Shown one piece after another: positions 47,319 through 55,631 of a stretch of 64,000 nucleotides of DNA. The stretch spans positions 186,001 through 250,000 of the forward strand of contig NZ_AKKU01000015.1 in assembly GCF_000272005.1 (NCBI RefSeq). Direction: 5' to 3'. This DNA comes from Alishewanella agri BL06. Lineage in GTDB: Bacteria; Pseudomonadota; Gammaproteobacteria; Enterobacterales; Alteromonadaceae. Made by a program: the position numbers and the translations under genes. Below the pieces are notes generated by a model, which saw only the letters and a list, made by a program, of their open reading frames with translations, searched no databases and was not told the origin of the DNA. Every line of letters starts with the position of its first letter. The stretch's first letter is position 1.

Positions 47319-48146
47319 TTATGCCTCTTTTGTACCGCGACAGACAGGGTATCGCACACAACCATAGAACTGATTGCCAGCGTTAGGGCCTCTTTTAGCC
47401 GTACGTAATACCATGTCACTATTACATACCGGGCACTGAATTGCCGAAGCGACTGAGCTGATTACCGGCTTTGCTTGCAATACTTCACGGCCTTGAATTG
47501 AGCTGACTAACAGCTTGCCATCAACCAACTGGATATTTTTGCCATTGGCAAAGGTTTGCGCTTCATCTGTGAACTGGCCGGAGGTAACCACAAAAGCGCC
47601 AGCAGCGTGCTCTGCCACCATTACACCATAAAGCTCGCGCACCACGTTTACCGGTACCTTACTGGCTTTCCAGTGTTTGCATTGCACCAGATAGGTTTTG
47701 TCGTCGCTTCCCGTTAGATGTAAATCGATACCGCCATCTGCACCTTGCGCAGTTTCCGAAACTTTATAGCCTTTTTCACGGAAAAACTGGCCGACCAGCA
47801 TTTCAAACTCCCTCCAGCTAATAGCTGCAAACGGATCTCGCTGTGTTGCTGAATCGAGCCGGACATTATTCAGCAGTTTTTCTCTTTTCGCCTTTGCCAG
47901 CAGGGATGCCACAGCGCCAGAGATGAAAATTGCTGGAAGTAAATATCTGCCCCAGTAAGCAAAGTAATAGGTAAGTGCCCCGGTGACATGCGCCATAGGA
48001 TTTTTCGGATCAATTACCGGCATTACCGCCAGACTATCGAGATAAAAATAGAATCCGATTGCCATGGATATACTAAGCCACCAGGGCAGGAAACTAGCGA
48101 TGCCAAAAAGATCTTCAACTAGGGTGGATTTACGACGTCTGCCCAT
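47319..48146 (-). CDS. Mrr-like restriction endonuclease with membrane helices and zinc ribbon
   Basis: The 275-residue protein has two N-terminal transmembrane helices (about 14-35 and 53-80), an Mrr-type PD-(D/E)XK domain (GADGGIDLHLTGSDDKTYLVQCKHWK, catalytic Asp and Gln-Cys-Lys) and a C-terminal topoisomerase-type zinc ribbon (CPVCNSDMVL...NQFYGCVRYPVC). Such proteins can cut modified or foreign DNA; specificity is not readable. It lies between the Fic fragment and an IS element, so the neighbourhood is rearranged. Confidence 0.88.
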   Translation of the reverse strand: MGRRRKSTLVEDLFGIASFLPWWLSISMAIGFYFYLDSLAVMPVIDPKNPMAHVTGALTYYFAYWGRYLLPAIFISGAVASLLAKAKREKLLNNVRLDSATQRDPFAAISWREFEMLVGQFFREKGYKVSETAQGADGGIDLHLTGSDDKTYLVQCKHWKASKVPVNVVRELYGVMVAEHAAGAFVVTSGQFTDEAQTFANGKNIQLVDGKLLVSSIQGREVLQAKPVISSVASAIQCPVCNSDMVLRTAKRGPNAGNQFYGCVRYPVCRGTKEA

Positions 48147-48288
48147 CAGCGATTACCAAAAGACCTGACATCAAACGTCAAAGGCATAGCCAAAACAATG
48201 AGTTTTTCCTTATCTTTCAATTTCGTTATCCTTAACTGCAAACATCGTTTGTACCGACTTTAAAGCAGCGTGATTTCCTTTGCAACGT

Positions 48289-49173
48289 CTAGGGCTTGTT
48301 GATCTTTCGTGATGGATTATTAGACAGCATGATGGGCTGGTATAATTACTTTCGCCAAAAACTAACCATGACAACCCATCATGCCAAGAACAATGTTAAC
48401 AGACGAGTACTGGTCAAAGCTAATCAGATTGATGCTTAAAACGGGCCGCGTATATGACAAGCCGGAACACAGAAATACTTTCGAAGGCATTTTGTATCGG
48501 ATGCGGGTCGGTTGCCCTTGGCGCGATGTGCCAGAAGCTTTTGGAGATTGGAGCGCCATCTACCGGCGTTTTAACCTGTGGTCTAAGAAAGGCATTCTAA
48601 TGCAGCTATTCGCAGAGTTAAGGCAATTGGCTGATTTAGAGTGGGAATTTATAGACGGCAGCATCATCAAAGCGCATCAGCATGCGACAGGTGCTCGCTC
48701 AGAAGATAAAGAAGCGGTTGGGAAAAGTCGTGGTGGTAACACGACGAAAATCCATATGGCAGTGGATAGTTGCGGCTTGCCAATAGATTTTATTGTGACA
48801 GGCGGTGAGGTTCATGACAGTAAAGCTGCCATAGAATTACTAAAACAGCTGCCTGATGCCGAACACGTTATCGCTGACCGGGGCTATGATAGCGAGAAGA
48901 TACGAGAGCAGATCCGAGAGAAAAAGGGCGTCCCTAACATACCGCGCAAGCGTAATTCGAAGATTGGGAATGGCGATATTGACTGGTGTCTGTACAAACA
49001 TCGCCATCTGGTTGAGAACGTGTTTGCCAGGCTAAAACATTACCGCTCAGTAGCAACAAGGTATGATAAATTAGCCCGGAATTATGCAAGTACACTGGCC
49101 TTGGCTTGCTGCCTTATATGGCTGCCAATGTGGGTTGGCTGAATTATGAACAGCAAAGATCAACAGGCCCTAG
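48289..49173. mobile_element. Intact IS5-family insertion sequence
   Basis: An 885-base element bounded by inverted repeats beginning CTAGGGCTTGTTGATCTTT at the left and ending in the complement of CTAGGGCCTGTTGATCTTT at the right, with one mismatch over 19 bases. Outer CTAG at each end fits the YTAR target preference and four-base duplication of the family, or forms part of the repeat. It contains one complete transposase gene with intact DDE residues, so it may be active. Confidence 0.9.
48381..49142 (+). CDS. IS5-family transposase
   Basis: The 253-residue protein has the IS5/IS427-type pattern with YRMRVGCPWRDVPEAFGDWSAIYRRF and the DDE catalytic residues in FIDGSIIKAHQHA, VIADRGYD and RHLVENVFARLKHYR. 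The frame is unbroken, unlike many IS427-group members that need frameshifting. Located inside the inverted repeats described for the element. Confidence 0.95.
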   Translation: MPRTMLTDEYWSKLIRLMLKTGRVYDKPEHRNTFEGILYRMRVGCPWRDVPEAFGDWSAIYRRFNLWSKKGILMQLFAELRQLADLEWEFIDGSIIKAHQHATGARSEDKEAVGKSRGGNTTKIHMAVDSCGLPIDFIVTGGEVHDSKAAIELLKQLPDAEHVIADRGYDSEKIREQIREKKGVPNIPRKRNSKIGNGDIDWCLYKHRHLVENVFARLKHYRSVATRYDKLARNYASTLALACCLIWLPMWVG

Positions 49174-49182
49174 TAACAAGCG

Positions 49183-49494
49183 TTAAAGCAGCCGATGAAA
49201 CGCCGGCTCTTCAAAGTAAGCATAATCGCCCAGCCGCAACGCCTGCTGGCGGCGCGCCCGGGCTGAGGGCTTGCGCTCGGCAATGCTGATACCAAACACT
49301 TCCAGGTGCACCTTTTCCATTAGTTGTTGCACTTGTTGGCGGCTGCATAGCTGCAATAGCTCTCCAGCATGAATAAAGCCTTGTGCGCGCAAGCGTTGCT
49401 CGCTGTTATCTTTGCCCGCTTTACTGGCCTGGAATAGATCGCGAAATTGCGCTTCTAAGGTTATTAAGAATAAATTTTGCTGTAGCACGCTCAT
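49183..49494 (-). CDS. Unrecognised small protein downstream of IS5
   Basis: The 103-residue product starts at the ATG at 49494, chosen because AAGGAGGCTAAT lies directly before it. It begins MSVLQQNLFLITLEAQF and has Lys/Arg-rich parts (ERKPSARARRQQALRLG) and no membrane segment. No family is recognised. Its end lies 10 bases beyond the IS right end, and it is divergent from the gene at 49811. Upstream lies an array of short imperfect repeats. Confidence 0.6.
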   Translation of the reverse strand: MSVLQQNLFLITLEAQFRDLFQASKAGKDNSEQRLRAQGFIHAGELLQLCSRQQVQQLMEKVHLEVFGISIAERKPSARARRQQALRLGDYAYFEEPAFHRLL

Positions 49495-49511
49495 ATTAGC
49501 CTCCTTTGATA

Positions 49512-49612
49512 ATTGGCATCCTTGCCGATTTGTCCCTGCGCTTCCAAGCAAATAGCATCCTTGCTAATAGCTTCCTTAAAAAAGCATCCTTGCCAATAGC
49601 GTCCTGCTAGCT
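49512..49612. repeat. Array of short imperfect repeats
   Basis: A motif close to ATAGCATCCTTGCCA recurs in the direct orientation: near 49515, 49555, 49569, 49584 and 49599, with several copies spaced 14-15 bases apart and variant forms (CTTCCTTA, CGTCCTGC). It covers the 5' flank of the small gene at 49494. No CRISPR-like structure is implied. Its role is unknown. Confidence 0.6.
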
Positions 49613-49810
49613 GGTCCATACACTGTCATGGTTAGTGACATGTCATCCGTGAGTCACCATCTTAGGCTGTTTCTTTTTTCACGCCATACTGTGCAGGTAT
49701 TCAGTGTATGATTTTCAGGCAGATGTTTTTTGGCCTTTGCGCCAACCCCTTTAAGACGTTCACGCACTGGCTTAGAGTTGGTGCAACACCCAACATAACG
49801 CGAGCTAACT

Positions 49811-50116
49811 ATGAACAACCAACCTATTCGCGCTGAGGATTTACCCCGGCTAACCCGCTTACAAGAGCTGTGTAAAACTCTCAATGCTATTGAGCACTTA
49901 GCCAAAGCTAAGCACGATAAAGTGGTGTATGCTGGGCGTATTTGGCGCTATGCCGATTTGGTTTATCTGGCCTATGAGTATTATGTGCTGGCTATTCCGT
50001 ATGGCTTAAAAATTGATAACTTCAGCCAGTGGTTAGCGGCAGAGCAAGCCATTTTAAAGCAGTTTAATTTACCCTGGCCGGTTGCTACCTTTAATGCAGC
50101 AACGGATAACGCCTAA
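49811..50116 (+). CDS. Unrecognised 101-residue protein
   Basis: The protein MNNQPIRAEDLPRLTRLQEL... is helical-looking and ends VATFNAATDNA; aromatic-rich centre (RYADLVYLAYEYYVLAI). No signal peptide, membrane span or known family is recognised. It is oriented like the WYL regulator that follows 54 bases after it and could be co-transcribed with it. The codon pattern looks coding, but product function is unknown. Confidence 0.6.
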   Translation: MNNQPIRAEDLPRLTRLQELCKTLNAIEHLAKAKHDKVVYAGRIWRYADLVYLAYEYYVLAIPYGLKIDNFSQWLAAEQAILKQFNLPWPVATFNAATDNA

Positions 50117-50133
50117 AACGTATTGATTGCAGG

Positions 50134-50154
50134 TGTGTATGCTAATCAGACACA
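50134..50154. promoter_or_regulatory. Possible operator of the WYL regulator
   Basis: A TGTGT/ACACA inverted repeat (50134-50138 and 50150-50154, 11-base spacer) lies 16 bases before the regulator start, a place where autoregulated WYL repressors commonly bind. The match is short, so it is a weak call. Confidence 0.35.
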
Positions 50155-50170
50155 TTTTACAGGAGTTTAG

Positions 50171-51076
50171 ATGCAAAACCCTCAACCGCTTTCGACAGAT
50201 AGCCCTAGTAGCCTAGACGCCAGCGGCTGGCCGCTGCGCTGGGAGCTATTAATGCGTTACCGGCTTATTGAAATTGTCGCGCTATGGGAAGGCCGTTTAA
50301 CCACGAATCATTTATGTAATAGTTTTGGTATCGCACGCCAGCAGGCATCGAAAGATATTAACGCCTATTTGCGCGATATTGCGCCGGGTAACCTGGTGTA
50401 TGACGGCAAGCTTAAAGGCTATAAACCGGCTGCCAGTTTTACCCCCAAAGTGACCAGTGGCCTGGCCGATGAATACCTGCATGCGCTGGCCAGCACCAAA
50501 GATTTTGCCCATACCTTTAGCCAGCTCGATTTAGGCTTTGCCCATACCGAAATGCTCACGCCGCCACTACGCCAGGTAAACCCGGATATTCTGCGGGCAC
50601 TAGTACAGGCCGCACGCGACGGTAAAAAGATTGATATGGGTTATGTGTCACTCACCAGCCCGGATGAAGAAAGCCGCATTATTGCTCCGCATACGCTGGT
50701 ATGCACGCCACTGCGCTGGCATGTGCGTGCTTACTGTGAGAAGAACCGCGAGTTTCGGGATTTTGTGTTAAGCCGCTTTCGCGGCATAAATGGTATCGAA
50801 GGCGATGCTGAGATGACCAAAGAACAGGATGAACGTTGGAATACTACCATTGATATCGTACTGGTGCCCGATTCACGCTTAACCGACTATCAAAAAGCCA
50901 TTATTGCCGAAGATTACAATATGCAACACGGCAAGCGGGTGTTCTCGGTACGCTCAGCACTGGTGCCTTATGCCGTGCAGGCGTTAAACCTGGATTTAGC
51001 AAAAATTGAAGCACGCCCGGAGGCGCAGCAGATTATGGTGGCGAATTTAGATGAAGTTAAACGGCATGCGTTTTGA
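50171..51076 (+). CDS. CapW/BrxR-like WYL-domain transcriptional regulator
   Basis: The 301-residue protein has an N-terminal winged HTH (RYRLIEIVALWEGRLTTNHLCNSFGIARQQASKDI), a central WYL-type domain (KIDMGYVSLTSPDEESRIIAPHTLVCTPLRWHVRAYCEKNREFRDFVLSRF) and a C-terminal WCX-like region. CapW and BrxR regulators of this layout control CBASS and BREX defence loci. An ACAGGAG site precedes the ATG. No CBASS or BREX genes are seen beside it, so its target may be a neighbouring gene or distant promoter. Confidence 0.85.
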   Translation: MQNPQPLSTDSPSSLDASGWPLRWELLMRYRLIEIVALWEGRLTTNHLCNSFGIARQQASKDINAYLRDIAPGNLVYDGKLKGYKPAASFTPKVTSGLADEYLHALASTKDFAHTFSQLDLGFAHTEMLTPPLRQVNPDILRALVQAARDGKKIDMGYVSLTSPDEESRIIAPHTLVCTPLRWHVRAYCEKNREFRDFVLSRFRGINGIEGDAEMTKEQDERWNTTIDIVLVPDSRLTDYQKAIIAEDYNMQHGKRVFSVRSALVPYAVQALNLDLAKIEARPEAQQIMVANLDEVKRHAF

Positions 51077-51079
51077 AAG

Positions 51080-51168
51080 TATGTCGAAATAATAGCAAAA
51101 AATCGACACATGAAATTGCTATGTCGATCCATTCGACATAAACTGATCTATTAGTGCATTTATGTCGA
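51080..51168 (+). promoter_or_regulatory. Cluster of TATGTCGA operator half-sites before fic
   Basis: Five half-sites of TATGTCGA or its complement TCGACATA occur in 89 bases: 51080-51087 with TCGACACA at 51103-51110; a strong pair TATGTCGA (51120-51127) and TCGACATA (51133-51140) five bases apart; and 51161-51168. They fill the gap before fic, ending 20 bases from its start, and look like the operator array of an autoregulated gene. Confidence 0.75.
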
Positions 51169-51188
51169 TTTAGACTGGAAATTTAAAC

Positions 51189-52292
51189 ATGACTTGGCAA
51201 GCAGAACTGCCTTACAACCAATTACCTACATTGCCACCAAACTTAGATTCCATAGAAACTAGGGCTGTGCTGAAAGCCTGTATTTCTGCTCGCGCCGCTT
51301 TAGCAGAATTAAAAAAGGCCGGTGAGCTCATTCCCAACCAAAGCATGCTGATTAATCTACTGCCTTTGCTTGAAGCAAAAGATAGTTCAGAAATTGAAAA
51401 TATTGTCACCACTACCGACAAGCTTTTTCAATATGCGCTAGAAGACAAAGGCGCAGATCATGCAACAAAGGAAGCGTTACGTTACAGAACAGCGCTATAC
51501 CAAGGCTATATTCAGCTTGAAAAAAAGCCGCTTTGCACAGCAACAGCGATTGAGGTATGCAGTACATTAAAACACGCTGAAATGGATATTCGTAAAGTAC
51601 CGGGGACTGTTATAGGCAACCAAACGACCGGAGAAATTATCTATACTCCGCCTGCTGGAGAAAACATTATTCGCGACTTGTTAACAAACTGGGAGCGATT
51701 TCTGCATAATGACGATGATCTCGATCCATTGATCAAGATGGCAATTAGCCATTATCAATTTGAAGCCATACACCCCTTTTATGACGGAAATGGTCGAACA
51801 GGCCGTATTTTAAACGTTTTATACCTTATTGAATGTGGTCTGTTAACGCTACCTATTTTGTATTTAAGTCGTTTCATCGTTCATAACAAACAAGACTATT
51901 ATCGCTTGCTAAACCAAGTTACCAAAGATCAGAATTGGGAAGGTTGGTTGTTATTTATGCTAAAAGGTGTCGAGCAAACAGCCATATGGACCTGTGATAA
52001 AATCACAGCGATTAGGGCGCTTATGGAAAGTACAACCCTTTACGTAAAAGCACAGCTGCCTAAAATATATAGCTATGAGCTTGTTCAGCTTATTTTTGAG
52101 CAACCCTATTGCCGCATCAGTAATCTGGTTGAACGTAATATTGCAAAACGCCAAACTGCTTCAACGTATTTAAAACAGTTAGCAGATATTGGTGTGCTGC
52201 AAGAAATCGATTCCGGAAAGGAAAAATTATTTGTACACCCGCGATTGATGACGTTAATGACAAAAGACAGCAATAGCATACAAGCTTTTTGA
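51189..52292 (+). CDS. fic: Class II Fic AMP-transferase-type protein
   Basis: The 367-residue protein contains the Fic core [12 protein letters not shown] (195-206) and the inhibitory helix motif SxxxEN (Ser66, Glu70, Asn71) before it in sequence, as in class II Fic proteins. A C-terminal winged-helix region ([32 protein letters not shown]) suggests self-regulation. Fic enzymes usually transfer AMP to target proteins; the target is unknown. It would be controlled by the operator array in front, perhaps by its own winged helix. Confidence 0.9.
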   Translation: MTWQAELPYNQLPTLPPNLDSIETRAVLKACISARAALAELKKAGELIPNQSMLINLLPLLEAKDSSEIENIVTTTDKLFQYALEDKGADHATKEALRYRTALYQGYIQLEKKPLCTATAIEVCSTLKHAEMDIRKVPGTVIGNQTTGEIIYTPPAGENIIRDLLTNWERFLHNDDDLDPLIKMAISHYQFEAIHPFYDGNGRTGRILNVLYLIECGLLTLPILYLSRFIVHNKQDYYRLLNQVTKDQNWEGWLLFMLKGVEQTAIWTCDKITAIRALMESTTLYVKAQLPKIYSYELVQLIFEQPYCRISNLVERNIAKRQTASTYLKQLADIGVLQEIDSGKEKLFVHPRLMTLMTKDSNSIQAF

Positions 52293-52353
52293 GCGTGCAA
52301 AATATTCCCCCAGTGCGCTCACACAGCAGTTTTTTTTGTAAAACCACGTCGAT

Positions 52354-52446
52354 TCATCGCCAACAATAAATCCTTACCAAATTGGTAATCGTTGCAATGG
52401 GTTCACCGTAGAGCAATACGTTGAGCGTTGAGACATTGTTAGTCAT
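52354..52446 (-). pseudogene. HipA N-terminal remnant
   Basis: Directly after the Xre gene (start ATG overlapping its stop as ATGACTAA, the usual hipB-hipA coupling) a 30-codon frame reads MTNNVSTLNVLLYGEPIATI TNL and then degenerates to a stop. The beginning matches the HipA N-terminal subdomain. Nothing of the kinase part follows before the convergent fic gene, so the gene is a deleted remnant. Confidence 0.75.
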
Positions 52447-52762
52447 CATCGTCCTCTAACTGATATGCGGGTGATATTGGCTCACTTTCATCGCTAACAC
52501 CGTTATTATGTGTACCTATGCTGCTGCGAATGATTGACTTAATGGCCGGCACGGACTTTTTAGGGGCAACAAATAACTCTAGATCGAGCACGCGGGCAAT
52601 CGCTATCAAACTGGACATTCTTAAATCAACGCCACCAGACTCGATCTTCGAAATATGGCTTTGCGGTACACCCGACCGCGCGCTCAACTCTCTTTGGCTA
52701 AAACCCTTACTTATTCGCGCTTCTCGAAGGCTTTGTAGTATCTGCTCTGTTACATAGCTCAT
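52439..52762 (-). CDS. HipB-type Xre antitoxin left without toxin
   Basis: The 107-residue protein has a clear Xre HTH (SLREARISKGFSQRELSARSGVPQSHISKIESGG) and a polar acidic tail ending DDDD. Coupled to a truncated HipA frame, it is best read as an orphaned HipB-like repressor. No toxin remains, so it may still bind its own promoter or that of the intact pair 380 bases away; this is inference. Confidence 0.85.
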   Translation of the reverse strand: MSYVTEQILQSLREARISKGFSQRELSARSGVPQSHISKIESGGVDLRMSSLIAIARVLDLELFVAPKKSVPAIKSIIRSSIGTHNNGVSDESEPISPAYQLEDDDD

Positions 52763-53000
52763 TTCGATACGCCTTAATGTATCACTGAGAAATAATTATA
52801 TGCATAAACATATCAACCTAACCAAGAGAACACAAGAATGATTAGTTATTACATATCATAAATCGACCTTGATACACAAATGTAGATAACACGGCGCACA
52901 GCAAGTAAACCCGGCACCCCATTGTTGGTAATTGACTGCGGAATGTAGAGGCAAATAACCGAAACAATACTTTTTATATATCTAACTCAGCCCTGCCATT

Positions 53001-53119
53001 AATCACCAATATCGGTTATTTATCAAGAAAACCTGTTTCTGTCTCAATATATTCACCGTTATCGGTGATAATAATTGAAATTTCCCAAAGCCCAACTATA
53101 ATCACCGGATGTGGTGATT
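53001..53119 (+). promoter_or_regulatory. Three HipB-type operators before hipBA
   Basis: Three inverted repeats of form TCACC-N6-GGTGA occur at 53001-53020 (one half degenerate, GGTTATT), 53051-53070 and 53100-53119 (AATCACC/GGTGATT). They are spaced 49-50 bases apart and end 25 bases before hipB, matching the multiple operators used by HipB for autoregulation. Confidence 0.8.
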
Positions 53120-53144
53120 AATATATTAAGAAGCGACTCCCGTT

Positions 53145-53435
53145 ATGGCAAAGAAAGTCACGGCGTCAAACATGCCTAACTCAGTATTTATCGAAAATGC
53201 CGAAATATTAGGGCGACTGATTAAAGCGAAACGCACAGAGCTTGGCATTAAATTGGCAGACTGTGCGGCGCTGTGCGGCATTGGCATTAATACCTTATCG
53301 CGTATCGAAAACGGCAACGCCAATTGCACTCTAGCCGCAGTTTTCTCTGTGTTAAACGGCTTGGGAATTAAGCTAACATCGAAAGAGTTGACGACAGCAG
53401 CGAACTCCTCCTCAGCTGAAAGGAAGTGGATTTGA
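53145..53435 (+). CDS. hipB: HipB-like antitoxin
   Basis: The 96-residue protein has an Xre HTH (LGRLIKAKRTELGIKLADCAALCGIGINTLSRIENGN) and ends before HipA by sharing TGATG. It is the DNA-binding antitoxin that would neutralise the HipA kinase and repress the pair through the three operators upstream. Confidence 0.9.
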   Translation: MAKKVTASNMPNSVFIENAEILGRLIKAKRTELGIKLADCAALCGIGINTLSRIENGNANCTLAAVFSVLNGLGIKLTSKELTTAANSSSAERKWI

Positions 53436-54772
53436 TGATGGAGAAAATCAATGCGTACCAACTGCAGGTAACTTATGGCGATGATGTTATCGGCACCTTG
53501 GCGTTGGATAACACAACCAATTTATTAAAACTTAGCTATACACCGCAGTGGCAACAACAGGGATTTGCCATTTCACCGCATTTACCACTTAACAATCAGC
53601 ATGCTCCGGAAGTTGCCTACAACTATCTTGATAACGCCCTACCGGAAGGTGAAGCGCGAAAGCTGCTGACTGAAAACTTAGGTGTTTCGGAGAAAAATGT
53701 CTATTCGCAAGTACGTGCTATTGGTAATGATTTAGCAGGTGCCATCGTATTTAGGCCTGTGCAAGCAGAGCATATAGATAGAACGCAACCCATCTTCAGG
53801 CTAATTGAAGAAGCAGAGTTAATTGAAAGACTCCACATTAAAGAAGAGATTGGTTTACTAACATGGGACGACAAGCCCCGGCTTAGCGTGGCAGGTGTGC
53901 AGGACAAATTAAATGTCTTTATCGATAATGCCGGAAACCTTGGTTTTGGCGACGGCTCCCTGTGCTCTACCCATATCCTGAAATTTGAAAAGAAAAACTG
54001 CCCAAACCTCGTATTAAACGAATTCTTCTGCATGACGCTTTCAACTGCTATTGGTTTACCGACAGCTGAAGTGGCATTCAGGCGCTTCGGGTCTCATCCG
54101 GCACTGATCGTTAAGCGCTTTGATCGCAAATATGTGAGCGACGACAGCACAGTGTTGCGACGCCACGTGATAGACGGCTGCCAGGCGCTCAACTTATCCA
54201 GAGACCATAAATATGAGCGTAACCTTGGCGATGGCCGGGACGTGAAGCATATTCGTGATGGCGCAAGTTTAGAAAAATTGTTTGGGTTTTGTCGAAAAAT
54301 GTCTTCGCCGGTCGAGAGCATACAATGGCTGCTCCACTGGCAATTGTTCAATTTGATGATCGGCAATTACGACAGTCACGGCAAAAACGTGTCGCTGTAT
54401 TTCGATGACAGCACCGCCCGCTTTACCCCAGCTTATGATTTAGTTAACGTCTCGATGTTCCCACAATTCAAGCATGTACTGGCAATGGCGATGGGCGATG
54501 AATTTGAACCTGACACCATACACGCCTATCAGCTGGCAGACTTTGCAGAAACGTGTAACATCGATAAAAAGCTATTGTCGAGACTGTTAGTTAGCTTAGC
54601 TGATAAAGTGCTCAACCAGCTTTCCTCTGACTTACATATTAATCAGCTGAAACAACTGCCCAGCATTACCGCTGATGACATTCAGTACTTTCTGGTATTG
54701 CGTGACAACATAGTTGCGAGAACAACCCACTTGAAAGCTCAGGCAGCCGAAATCCCGTTGATCCGGTTATAG
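53435..54772 (+). CDS. hipA: HipA serine/threonine-kinase toxin
   Basis: HipA phosphorylates glutamyl-tRNA synthetase in E. coli, causing a persister-like state. The 445-residue protein has the HipA N-terminal subdomain, the loop SVAGVQDKL with the autophosphorylated-serine region, and the catalytic loop NYDSHGKNVS (311-320) followed by the metal-binding AYDLV. Start ATG at 53435 overlaps the hipB stop and is preceded by AAGGAAG. All key residues look intact; with hipB it is a complete HipBA system. Confidence 0.92.
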   Translation: MMEKINAYQLQVTYGDDVIGTLALDNTTNLLKLSYTPQWQQQGFAISPHLPLNNQHAPEVAYNYLDNALPEGEARKLLTENLGVSEKNVYSQVRAIGNDLAGAIVFRPVQAEHIDRTQPIFRLIEEAELIERLHIKEEIGLLTWDDKPRLSVAGVQDKLNVFIDNAGNLGFGDGSLCSTHILKFEKKNCPNLVLNEFFCMTLSTAIGLPTAEVAFRRFGSHPALIVKRFDRKYVSDDSTVLRRHVIDGCQALNLSRDHKYERNLGDGRDVKHIRDGASLEKLFGFCRKMSSPVESIQWLLHWQLFNLMIGNYDSHGKNVSLYFDDSTARFTPAYDLVNVSMFPQFKHVLAMAMGDEFEPDTIHAYQLADFAETCNIDKKLLSRLLVSLADKVLNQLSSDLHINQLKQLPSITADDIQYFLVLRDNIVARTTHLKAQAAEIPLIRL

Positions 54773-54930
54773 CGACATACTTTGGCAAATGATCAGGTTA
54801 GCTTGAGCTATAGCGGGCTATTTCTGAAAAACAGTAGCGCAGACAACTCTAAAACCAACACTGGCCTCTTGGTCTGACCAGTGCTAAGCTAGCGCTTTAC
54901 TAGCAGCATTTTCGGAAAACAGGAGTGGTT

Positions 54931-55416
54931 ATGGCGGTATCGTTACGTAAAGCGAATTGGTTTTTAAAGCTGTTTGCCTGGCGCTATATTCCGCTGATTG
55001 GCTTTTGCTCGCCGAAAATTATCCGCATGGATGACAAAACCGTTGAAGTGACGATGCCGCATAAATGGCGCACCAAAAACCATCTGGGCAGTATCTATTT
55101 TGGTGCCCTTGCTATTGGTGCCGATCTGGCCGGTGCTTTTTTGGTATTTACCAAAGCCAAGGCGCGGGGTGTTAATGCCAACTTTGCTTTTAAAGATGTG
55201 GAAGGTAAATTCCTGAAACGGCCGGAGAGCACGGTGCATTTTATAAGTCATGATGGCGATGTGATTGATCAGATGCTGGATGAGTCTATCGCGACCGGCG
55301 AGCGGATCAATCGCCCGGTGTCGGTAATCGTAACCTGCCCGGAAAAAAATGGTGACGACGTGATGGCGAGTTTTACCCTTACCTTGTCAATTAAAGCCAA
55401 AGCCCGCAGTAAATAA
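54931..55416 (+). CDS. Hotdog-fold DUF4442/acyl-thioesterase-like protein
   Basis: The 161-residue protein contains the hotdog-fold region with KNHLGSIYFGALAIGADLAGAF, as in DUF4442/PaaI-like proteins, and the ATG at 54931 follows an AGGAGTGGTT site (a GTG six bases upstream would add two residues). Substrate unknown; a CoA thioester is plausible. It returns to the more G+C-rich base use of the core and marks the right side of the island. Confidence 0.75.
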   Translation: MAVSLRKANWFLKLFAWRYIPLIGFCSPKIIRMDDKTVEVTMPHKWRTKNHLGSIYFGALAIGADLAGAFLVFTKAKARGVNANFAFKDVEGKFLKRPESTVHFISHDGDVIDQMLDESIATGERINRPVSVIVTCPEKNGDDVMASFTLTLSIKAKARSK

Positions 55417-55471
55417 ATCTTTTCAACCGGCCCTTGTTGGCCGCCCGGTTCTCCCCTACACTAACTGTACT

Positions 55472-55585
55472 CAAAGGGGAGTAGCTTCTCGCTGGTTAGT
55501 CGTCATCACGGCATTTTGCCCGGCTGCCAGGTTCAGACCCTATCTGAATAAGCAAGACCTTTGCCTAACGGCAACAGGTCTTTGC
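55472..55585 (+). promoter_or_regulatory. yybP-ykoY manganese riboswitch
   Basis: The sequence CAAAGGGGAGTAGCTTCTCG at 55473 and the later GGTTCAGACCC segment match the conserved yybP-ykoY (Mn2+) aptamer; such motifs control alx/TerC-type genes. A strong bulged hairpin (AAGACCTTTGCC / GGCAA-C-AGGTCTT) at 55554-55582 lies between aptamer and gene and probably serves as the expression platform. The gene alx starts 47 bases later. Confidence 0.88.
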
Positions 55586-55631
55586 GTCTACAATACCTGC
55601 TGCAATCATAATCAAGATTAATGGTAGTCAT

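Noticed and set aside
49512-49612. Possible CRISPR array
   Set aside because: Repeats are only about 15 bases, imperfect, irregularly spaced and without unique spacers or cas genes.
49654-49800. A minus-strand frame ending RYVGCCTNSKPVRERLKG...VWREKRNSLRW that looked vaguely like a GIY-YIG nuclease fragment
   Set aside because: The upstream half of the frame is the shadow of the plus-strand gene at 49811 and no full domain or ribosome site is present.
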